This document shows, one piece after another, positions 1-5,204 of a stretch of DNA of 5,204 nucleotides. Position 1 is the stretch's first letter, and each line of letters begins with the position of its first letter. The notes below the pieces were generated by a model, which was not told where the DNA came from, ran no database searches, and worked only from the letters and a program-made list of their open reading frames with translations. The DNA is from an uncultured Coriobacteriaceae bacterium (GTDB lineage: Bacteria > Actinomycetota > Coriobacteriia > Coriobacteriales > Atopobiaceae), in assembly GCA_947367165.1 (NCBI GenBank), contig CANBCO010000044.1, forward strand, positions 1 to 5,204, read 5' to 3'. The translations under genes were made by a program, and so were the position numbers.

Positions 1-1
1 A

Positions 2-1051
2 TCCGCCGGCGATTTTCTTGTAAAAGACTATACTGGCTCGCTTGTTGCGCCAGGCCTTGTGGATATGCACATTCACGGCTACGGCGGAGACGACATGATG
101 GACTTGAGCGCAGATAAGCTGGACGCGATGTGTAAAGGTCTGGTATCGCATGGCACGACAAGCTGGCTTCCTACCACGCTTACAGCTCCGGTAGATGAGC
201 TTACCGAGGCCTGCGCCATCATTGGGCGTCACGTGAACAAGCCAAAGACAACCCAGGTCCGAGGCGTCTTTTTAGAAGGCCCTTGGTTTTCAGAGACCTT
301 TAAAGGGGCACAAAATCCAGCATACATGACAGACCCTGACATTCCTACGTTTGATACGTGGATGGAGGCACTTCAAGGCCGCGCGATGAAAATTGCCCTT
401 GCTCCAGAAAGAACAGGAGCTCCTGCTTTTACTGCCTATGCCACACGTGTTGGCGCGGTTGTAGCACTTGGGCACAGTAATGCAACGTGCGATGAGGCAC
501 GTGCCTGCGTAGACGCGGGAGCAAGCGTCTTTGTACACACCTATAACGGCATGCGTGGCCTTCATCACAGAGAGCCTGGCATGGTGGGAGCTGCCATGAC
601 GTCAAACGACACGTATTGCGAGCTCATCTGTGACGGACACCATGTAAATCCCGTTGCCGCTGGTGCGGTCATTCATGCAAAGACTCCTGAGTATACCTGT
701 TTAATTACAGATGCTATGCGAGCTGCTGGTATGCCAGATGGTGACTACTATTTGGGCGAGCTTCCGGTTACCGTAAGCAACGGAACGGCGCGCCTTAAAA
801 GTAACGACAGCTTAGCGGGCTCTATTCTGACGCTTGACCAAGCTGTAAAACATGTGGTTGACTGGGGCCTTGTGAGTGCCCAAGAAGCTATTAGAATGGC
901 CACGGTAAACCCTGCTAAAGCGGCGGGTATCTCCGATGTGTGCGGCTCGATTAGGGCGGGTTTCTCGGCTGATATGGCGCTCTTTACACACGATCTCACT
1001 TTACAAGCGACCTATGTTGCTGGAGAACTTGCCTGGGAGGCTCAAAAGTAG
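2..1051 (+). CDS. nagA: N-acetylglucosamine-6-phosphate deacetylase, 5'-partial
   Basis: This cytoplasmic amidohydrolase removes acetate from GlcNAc-6-phosphate to give glucosamine-6-phosphate, a step in amino-sugar catabolism and cell-wall recycling. The frame is open from the left edge, so the N-terminus is missing. About 349 residues are visible against roughly 380 for the family, so some 30-45 are lost. The GTG at 59 is an internal valine in APGLVDMHIHGYGG, not a start. Conserved sites are all present: HxH (68-76), the metal-ligand Glu in FLEGPW (275-277), His in GHSNAT (473-475), His in HTYNGM (536-538), HHREPG just after it, His in DGHHV (641-643) and the catalytic Asp in LITDA (710-712). 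The C-terminal LAGSILTLDQAV and GSIRAGFSAD blocks are also typical. The enzyme therefore looks active. Its TAG stop is directly followed by the tmk ATG, which suggests cotranscription. Family assignment is secure. Confidence 0.95.
   Translation, partial: SAGDFLVKDYTGSLVAPGLVDMHIHGYGGDDMMDLSADKLDAMCKGLVSHGTTSWLPTTLTAPVDELTEACAIIGRHVNKPKTTQVRGVFLEGPWFSETFKGAQNPAYMTDPDIPTFDTWMEALQGRAMKIALAPERTGAPAFTAYATRVGAVVALGHSNATCDEARACVDAGASVFVHTYNGMRGLHHREPGMVGAAMTSNDTYCELICDGHHVNPVAAGAVIHAKTPEYTCLITDAMRAAGMPDGDYYLGELPVTVSNGTARLKSNDSLAGSILTLDQAVKHVVDWGLVSAQEAIRMATVNPAKAAGISDVCGSIRAGFSADMALFTHDLTLQATYVAGELAWEAQK
1035..1040 (+). promoter_or_regulatory. Ribosome binding site of tmk, inside the nagA end
   Basis: The bases GGGAGG lie 11 nt before the tmk ATG at 1052, within the last codons of nagA. 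This is a good Shine-Dalgarno match with slightly long spacing. It supports the ATG directly after the nagA stop as the tmk start. Confidence 0.6.
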
Positions 1052-1708
1052 ATGGAGCGAGGCAAGTTTGTAAGTTTTGAAGGAACCGATGGCACAGGAA
1101 AGTCCACGCAGATTGCTGCTTTTGTAGACCTACTTAAAACAGAAGGTGTTGCCGTTGAGCTTGTACGCGAGCCTGGATCTACCAAGATAGGAGAGCGCGT
1201 CCGAGAAATGCTCTTAAGCCCAGAGCACAGCGAGATGGCTCCTGTAACAGAACTTTTGTTATATGAAGCCGCTCGAGCGCAGCTGGTGAAAGAACGCATT
1301 CTGCCAGCCTTAGAAAAGGGCACCTGGGTAGTAAGTGATCGCTATGCAGACTCTACCTGGGCATATCAGCATGCCGGACGTGGGCTTGAGCGCGTGCAAG
1401 TTGAAGCTGCAAACGAGCTTGGAACAGACAACATGTGGCCAGATGCCACTGTTGTGCTCGCACTTGACCCAGACGAGGCGTTTAAACGTGCACATAAAGA
1501 CCATGCTCCAGATCGTCTGGAACAGGCTGGTCTTGCGTTTCAAAAGCGCGTCTATGCAGGATATCTTGAGCTTCAAAAAATAGATCCGGCTCGTGTGGTA
1601 GTAATTGATGCGGTTGGAGCAAAAGAAGAGGTTACAGAGCGCATTTGGCGCGCGCTTGCAACTCGTCTTGCACTCCCGCATAAAGGGCATGCAAAAAAAG
1701 GCGCATGA
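1052..1708 (+). CDS. tmk: Thymidylate kinase (dTMP kinase)
   Basis: The enzyme phosphorylates dTMP to dTDP with ATP, an essential step in cytoplasmic dTTP synthesis. The 218-residue protein has the usual length. It shows the P-loop FEGTDGTGKST (residues 9-19, Lys17), the REPG segment (39-42) that contacts substrate, the SDRYADS motif (95-101) and a LID-like region with Arg146 and Arg155 in PDRLEQAGLAF. The P-loop has Gly rather than Arg before the GKS, and arginines sit in the LID, as in the bacterial (E. coli-like) type II enzymes. The commonly seen REPGGT reads REPGST here. The start is the ATG directly abutting the nagA stop, backed by GGGAGG upstream. The last bases overlap holB in ATGA, so translation is probably coupled. 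The C-terminus is short and basic (KGHAKKGA). Confidence 0.96.
   Translation: MERGKFVSFEGTDGTGKSTQIAAFVDLLKTEGVAVELVREPGSTKIGERVREMLLSPEHSEMAPVTELLLYEAARAQLVKERILPALEKGTWVVSDRYADSTWAYQHAGRGLERVQVEAANELGTDNMWPDATVVLALDPDEAFKRAHKDHAPDRLEQAGLAFQKRVYAGYLELQKIDPARVVVIDAVGAKEEVTERIWRALATRLALPHKGHAKKGA
1699..1701 (+). promoter_or_regulatory. Weak Shine-Dalgarno for holB that bears on start choice
   Basis: An A7 run followed by GG (1693-1701) is the only purine-rich Shine-Dalgarno-like stretch near the holB start. It ends 3 nt before the ATG at 1705, 9 nt before the in-frame ATG at 1711 and 18 nt before the one at 1720. Spacing favours 1711, while the ATGA overlap with tmk favours 1705 by stop-start reinitiation. 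The choice changes only two residues. Confidence 0.35.
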
Positions 1709-2835
1709 TAATGGTTGAGATGTGTGCCTATCCAGCTTTTCATACTCCTCTGCTTGATCCAGATGTGGTGTCGTTTTTTACTCGTGCACTTTCGCAAAAC
1801 CAGCTTGCACAAAGCTACCTTTTTTTAGACGGCGGCGCAGCAGATACGCTTGGCTTTTCTCGCGCGCTTGCCAAGGCACTTTTTTGCGATGCTGGAGGAT
1901 GCGACCAATGTGAGACGTGTTACAAAATTGAACACGATATTCACCCAGATGTGCATGTGCTGTCTCCAGAAGGGCCGAGCGGCTACTTAATAGACCAAGC
2001 ACGTGAAGTTATAGCACAAGCAGCGCAAGCTCCTGCAACAGCGCAGCAAAAGCTTTTCATCATAACCGATGCGCACATGCTACTAGGAGCTCCTGCAAAT
2101 GCCCTTTTAAAAACGGTTGAGGAACCGCCAGAGCACACACATTTTATCTTTTTAGCTGCACAAGCTGCGCACGTTTTGCCTACCCTTGTTTCGCGCTCGC
2201 AAATTGTGCCCTTTTCTGCGCCTTCATATACGTTTTTGCAAGACTATCTCGTAGGAAAAACAGGTGCCAGTCAAGCTGAAGCTGCTATTGCGCTTAAAAC
2301 CTTTCAAAGCCAGCAAAAAGCCCTACGGTTTTTGAGTACGCCGCGCTTAAAAGAGGCAAGAACAGAGTTTTTGCGCACGCTTTTTTTGCTTGAGACAAGC
2401 TCGTGGTATGAGCTTTTGGTAAAAGCAGAAACAGTAAGCGACTTAGTTACTACTTGTGCCCGTGAGTTGTTAGAGCCTGCCCAAGAAGACGAGATAGATG
2501 AGGCGTTTTTCTCGGCGAAGCAAATAAAAGAGCGCGACGCTGCAAAAAAACGTGCCGAGCAAGCGCACGTGCACATAGTAGCCAGTGCGCTTTTAAGCAT
2601 AGGCGAGTCGTTTTTCTCAGACGTTCTTTTGGCTAAGACAGGTGCCAGCTCTGTTACTAACCAAGATGTGCAAAGTGAGTTACAATTGTATGCACAAAAG
2701 ACACAAACAGACCAAGTGCTGAGCGCCACGCATCTCATAGCCGAGGCGCGCAAAAATCTAGCTTCGCGCGTAAATCCCCAGTTGGTTTTTGAAGCACTTT
2801 TGCTTGGTTTGAAGGAGAATATATGCCAAAAGTAG
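1705..2835 (+). CDS. holB: DNA polymerase III, delta' subunit (clamp loader)
   Basis: Delta' is a rigid part of the clamp-loader complex that, with delta and the DnaX subunits, opens the beta clamp at primer ends. Over residues 38-170 the protein has the AAA+ layout of the family: SYLFLDGG near the start, a four-cysteine zinc site (Cys61, 66, 69, 72) followed by HPDVHVLSPEG, LIDQAREV, KLFIITDAHML, ANALLKTVEEPPEHTHFIFL, and LPTLVSRSQIVPF. There is no GKT/S Walker A, as expected for a non-hydrolysing delta'. The sensor SRC motif reads SRS (163-165). A charged stretch near 255-288 precedes FFSDVLLAKTG (303-313), a pattern I associate with actinobacterial and Firmicutes delta' C-terminal domains. 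At 376 residues it is longer than the E. coli protein (334). The start at 1705 overlaps tmk by 4 bp; ATG at 1711 is equally possible. It overlaps ricT by 13 bp. Confidence 0.93.
   Translation: MIMVEMCAYPAFHTPLLDPDVVSFFTRALSQNQLAQSYLFLDGGAADTLGFSRALAKALFCDAGGCDQCETCYKIEHDIHPDVHVLSPEGPSGYLIDQAREVIAQAAQAPATAQQKLFIITDAHMLLGAPANALLKTVEEPPEHTHFIFLAAQAAHVLPTLVSRSQIVPFSAPSYTFLQDYLVGKTGASQAEAAIALKTFQSQQKALRFLSTPRLKEARTEFLRTLFLLETSSWYELLVKAETVSDLVTTCARELLEPAQEDEIDEAFFSAKQIKERDAAKKRAEQAHVHIVASALLSIGESFFSDVLLAKTGASSVTNQDVQSELQLYAQKTQTDQVLSATHLIAEARKNLASRVNPQLVFEALLLGLKENICQK
2812..2817 (+). promoter_or_regulatory. Strong ribosome binding site of ricT, inside holB
   Basis: AAGGAG lies 5 nt before the ATG at 2823, within the last codons of holB. 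It is the best Shine-Dalgarno sequence in the window and fixes the ricT start even though this start lies 13 bp inside the previous gene. It suggests ricT is translated well in its own right and not only by coupling. Confidence 0.75.
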
Positions 2836-4016
2836 TTGGAGCTAAGCTTGCCTATTCCTCAAGTGAGCTTTGGTTTAATCCCGTTGATTTGGAGCTTAAC
2901 GTAGGAGACGTGGCTTTATTTAAAACCGCCCGTGGGCTTGAGATGGGTACGGTTACCAGGGCTCCTTTTGAAGTCTCTCGCGAAATGATTGTGAAAAAAA
3001 CCGGAAACGACTGGCTTAAAACGGCAGAGCGGTTTGCTACAGAACAAGACCTTGAAAAAGCACAGAATTTGCAAGAAGAAGCAGCTCGTGCCCACAAGTA
3101 TTTTAAAGAACAAGCAGAGAATCTTGGCTTAGACATGAAAACGGTTGGCGTGGACATCTTGTTTGATGAGTCAAAAGCCATCTGTTATTTTGCTGCAGAA
3201 GAGCGTGTTGACTTTAGAGAGTTGGTAAAAAAGCTCGCGCAAAAACTTGATAGAAAAATTGAGATGCACCAAATTGGAGCAAGACAAGAAGCTGCTATCT
3301 ATGGAGGAATCGCGCATTGTGGCTGTGAGTACTGCTGTGCGAGATGGCAGCGAGAGTTTAACTCGGTCTCTATCAGAATGGCAAAAGACCAGGATCTGTC
3401 CATAAACAGCGAAGGAATCAGTGGGGCTTGCGGGCGTCTTATGTGCTGTCTTCGTTTTGAAACCGATAGCTATAAAGAGTTTAAAAAGCGCGCCCCTAAA
3501 AAAGGTTCAACAGTTCAAACGCCAGCAGGCGAGGCGACTGTTGTGGGCTTTAACACGCCTAAAGAGCTGGTAGACATAAAGATTAATGATTCCGGAAAAC
3601 GCTTCACGATACCTTTACAAGACATGTCCGCCAGTAAAGCTGCACATAAAAAAGCCGCCGAGAATAACTGCCCTCTTCGCCCAGATACCGTCTCTCAAGA
3701 CGTCTTTGAGCAGCTTGGGATGGCAGGCCTTGATGCGTTAGTAGGTGCGCTTGAGGCAGAACCTGCGCCAATGCCAAAGCATGAGGAGCCCAAAAAACCT
3801 GAGCGCCCGGCAGCGCGCGTTTCTAAAAAATTGCATGGCATGCGCCCTAAAAAGCAAAGAAGGCGCCAAAACGCACTTGCAAAAGAGCACCCGCAAGACC
3901 AGAAGGTGCAAGAGAAAAAGCCTGGCGCCACGCGACGTATTAGGCGTCACAGAAAGCAAGAGACCACGCCCGTGCGAGATATTCGCCCTGGTCGGCATCA
4001 GCGAGAAGGAAACTAG
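2823..4016 (+). CDS. ricT: PSP1-domain protein, RicT/YaaT family, with basic C-terminal tail
   Basis: In B. subtilis, RicT (YaaT) works with RicA and RicF in an iron-sulfur-containing complex that supports RNase Y-dependent mRNA processing and affects sporulation, competence and biofilms. Family signs here are the N-terminal domain with FKTARGLEMGTV (33-44), a charged helical stretch (about 73-101), the core QIGARQEAAIYGGI (150-163), cysteines at 166, 168, 171 and 172, SVSIRMAKDQDLSIN (181-195) and GACGRLMCCLRFE (201-213) with Cys203, 208 and 209. Residues 220-268 form a small beta-like domain (KKGSTVQTPAGEATVVGF). After about residue 310 the protein becomes a Lys/Arg/Pro/Gln-rich, probably disordered tail to residue 397; the B. 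subtilis protein is about 275 residues. The start is set by AAGGAG. It follows holB, the conserved order for this family. The symbol rests on family and position; its role in this organism is inferred. Confidence 0.88.
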   Translation: MPKVVGAKLAYSSSELWFNPVDLELNVGDVALFKTARGLEMGTVTRAPFEVSREMIVKKTGNDWLKTAERFATEQDLEKAQNLQEEAARAHKYFKEQAENLGLDMKTVGVDILFDESKAICYFAAEERVDFRELVKKLAQKLDRKIEMHQIGARQEAAIYGGIAHCGCEYCCARWQREFNSVSIRMAKDQDLSINSEGISGACGRLMCCLRFETDSYKEFKKRAPKKGSTVQTPAGEATVVGFNTPKELVDIKINDSGKRFTIPLQDMSASKAAHKKAAENNCPLRPDTVSQDVFEQLGMAGLDALVGALEAEPAPMPKHEEPKKPERPAARVSKKLHGMRPKKQRRRQNALAKEHPQDQKVQEKKPGATRRIRRHRKQETTPVRDIRPGRHQREGN

Positions 4017-4021
4017 CTTAT

Positions 4022-4044
4022 AAAAATGCGCCTCACACCCGCAC
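4022..4044 (-). terminator. Possible weak intrinsic terminator of the M32 peptidase gene
   Basis: Read on the minus strand, directly after the peptidase TAG, TGCG (4043-4040) can pair with CGCA (4030-4027) around a 9-nt loop, with one possible extra G-U pair, followed by five T. The position and T-run fit an intrinsic terminator, but a 4-5 bp stem is short. No convincing terminator was seen for the plus-strand genes in this gap or just beyond it. Confidence 0.25.
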
Positions 4045-5204
4045 CTATAGCGAGTAGAGGGCGGTGTATTTCTCGGTGAGATAGGCACAAAATGGCTCAG
4101 CCGAAATGCTTTTTCCACACACCTCGGCCATGATTTCTTGTGTTGTCTTAGCGCGACCCCACTGCCAAATATGCTCTTGCAACCAGTTCTTTATGGGACC
4201 CAAATCGCCGTTTGCTAAAAGCTCGTTAAACGAAACCTCTTGCGCAAGCGGCTTTAAGAGTTCAGCGCCAATCAAGCTGCCAAGCACATAGGTGGGAAAG
4301 TAGCCAAATTCACAGGCCGACCAATGAATGTCTTGCAAGCAGCCATGTGCATCGTCTTTTACCGTAACTCCCAGGTATTTCTGCATAAGCTCATTCCAGC
4401 GACGAGGCACGTCGGTAACGCGTAAATCCCCGCTAAACAATTCACGCTCAATTTCATAACGCACCTGCACATGAAATGGATAGGTAAGCTCATCGGCTTC
4501 GGTGCGAATGCAGTTATTTTTCTGAACACAATTTACCGCAGCATAGAGCTCTTCTTGCGTAAGTCCTCCAAGCTCATCAGGCCAAAGCGAAAGCAAAATC
4601 TCAAGAAGCGGTGCCATAAACGACCAAGACCTTCCCACATAATTTTCAAAGAAGCGACTTTGCGATTCATCAATGCCAAATCCCGGCGCATCATCAAGTG
4701 AGGTATAGAGCGTTTTGTCGCTAATGCCTTGCTGATACAGGGCGTGACCACCTTCATGTAGCACGGTGTAAAGATTTGCCAAAAGCTTATCTTCGTAGAT
4801 GTGCGTGGTAACAAAGACGTTTCCAGGGTCTGTAGCTATCGTAAAAGGATGCTCGCTATACGCAAAGGTAAGCGCATCTTTGTTAATGCCTTCGACATCG
4901 AGGAGTAGATTTGCTAACTTGCGTTGTTTTTCAGCCGAGAAACGCATCCCTTCCAAGCTGTTAGGCGGCTCTGATGCTTCTTTTACCTGCTGTAATAGGG
5001 GCAAGACGTGGGTATCAATAGTGGCAAAGAGCTCGTCATAAAACGTGCGCGAGGTGCCTTCTTCAAACAAGTCAAGCGAGACGTCATAGGCGTCTTTTGT
5101 AGGCGCGATTGAGGCCGCAATTTCTTTAGCTATCTCGAGTGCTTTTGTGAGATAGGGGGCAAAAACAGACCAATCAGAGCTTTTCTTTGCGCTTACCCAA
5201 GCAC
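4045..5204 (-). CDS. M32 family metallocarboxypeptidase (thermostable carboxypeptidase 1-like), 5'-partial
   Basis: M32 enzymes are cytoplasmic metal-dependent carboxypeptidases that remove C-terminal residues from peptides. The frame is open to the right edge. About 385 residues are visible of a usual 490-510, so roughly 110-120 N-terminal residues lie outside. The TTG at 5070-5068 is internal, because upstream codons still encode family sequence (AWVSAKKSSDW, FAPYL). The zinc site HEGGH is at 4758-4744, and the Glu in ESQSR (4668-4666) falls 30 residues after the first His, the spacing of the third metal ligand in Pyrococcus carboxypeptidase. Also present are HPF (4851-4843), IRTEAD (4509-4492) and GCLQDIHW (4344-4321) followed by FGYFPTYVLG. 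Two other family motifs deviate: DxRxT reads NVFVT and HES reads DES. The C-terminal YLTEKYTALYSL is typical. It converges on ricT and is a separate transcription unit. Confidence 0.94.
   Translation of the reverse strand, partial: AWVSAKKSSDWSVFAPYLTKALEIAKEIAASIAPTKDAYDVSLDLFEEGTSRTFYDELFATIDTHVLPLLQQVKEASEPPNSLEGMRFSAEKQRKLANLLLDVEGINKDALTFAYSEHPFTIATDPGNVFVTTHIYEDKLLANLYTVLHEGGHALYQQGISDKTLYTSLDDAPGFGIDESQSRFFENYVGRSWSFMAPLLEILLSLWPDELGGLTQEELYAAVNCVQKNNCIRTEADELTYPFHVQVRYEIERELFSGDLRVTDVPRRWNELMQKYLGVTVKDDAHGCLQDIHWSACEFGYFPTYVLGSLIGAELLKPLAQEVSFNELLANGDLGPIKNWLQEHIWQWGRAKTTQEIMAEVCGKSISAEPFCAYLTEKYTALYSL

Noticed and set aside
59..61. GTG as the start of nagA.
   Set aside because: Codons from position 2 encode the conserved APGLVDMHIH context, so the GTG is an internal valine.
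2544..2550. A second in-phase A7 heptamer inside holB, read gcA AAA AAA, resembling a programmed frameshift site.
   Set aside because: The -1 frame stops after about 29 codons with no recognisable product, no clear stimulator was seen, and lysine-AAA runs are common in this window (another A7 at 2994-3000 in ricT is out of phase).
2260..2648. A repeated 11-mer (acaggtgccag) at 2260-2270 and 2638-2648 in holB.
   Set aside because: Both copies encode KTGAS in the same frame, only two copies exist, and flanks differ. This is a chance similarity rather than a repeat element.
2304..2753. A 149-codon open frame on the minus strand opposite holB, and a 126-codon one at 1310-1690 opposite tmk.
   Set aside because: Both lie wholly opposite well-supported genes. 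Their translations are Cys/Ser-rich with no recognisable motif, and I see no convincing ribosome binding site. They are antisense shadows.
3745..4023. A 92-codon Lys/Arg-rich open frame on the plus strand in another frame over the ricT tail.
   Set aside because: It is an alternate-frame reading of the repetitive basic tail. The ricT frame continues smoothly from its folded part with no sign of a frameshift, and no separate ribosome binding site was seen.
5068..5070. TTG as the start of the M32 peptidase gene.
   Set aside because: The same frame continues upstream to the right edge with typical M32 sequence (AWVSAKKSSDW, FAPYL), so this TTG is an internal leucine and the gene is cut by the window edge.

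Overview
The window is compact bacterial chromosome with four same-strand genes on the plus strand, followed by one convergent gene on the minus strand. It carries the 3' part of nagA (GlcNAc-6-phosphate deacetylase), complete tmk (thymidylate kinase), complete holB (DNA polymerase III delta' subunit), complete ricT (PSP1-domain protein of the YaaT family), and the 3' part of an M32 metallocarboxypeptidase gene that runs off the right edge. Nearly every base is coding. The only intergenic stretch is about 28 bp between the stop codons of ricT and the peptidase gene.

The plus-strand genes look like one transcription unit. The nagA stop codon abuts the tmk start with no gap, tmk and holB overlap in ATGA, and holB and ricT overlap by 13 bp. 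No promoter or terminator is visible inside this run, so its promoter must lie left of the window. The tmk-holB-ricT order is a known conserved cluster (in Bacillus subtilis tmk-yaaQ-yaaR-holB-yaaT); here the two small genes between tmk and holB are absent. Tmk supplies dTDP for dTTP synthesis, delta' is part of the clamp loader, and RicT-type proteins act with RicA/RicF in RNA processing. The link to nagA, a sugar catabolic gene, is less usual.

Taxonomy is inference. RicT is typical of Firmicutes, but a charged segment in HolB followed by a 'FFSDVLLAKTG' block resembles delta' proteins of Actinobacteria. Base composition looks moderate. A low-to-moderate-GC member of the Coriobacteriia (Atopobium/Olsenella-like) would fit both, but a Firmicute cannot be excluded.

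There are no RNA genes, mobile elements, CRISPR arrays or large repeats. I found no evidence for a new biological system. The points worth a second look are variant motifs in the M32 peptidase, a changed cysteine motif and long basic tail in RicT, a changed SRC motif in HolB, and an A7 heptamer at the end of tmk whose -1 frame leads straight into holB.
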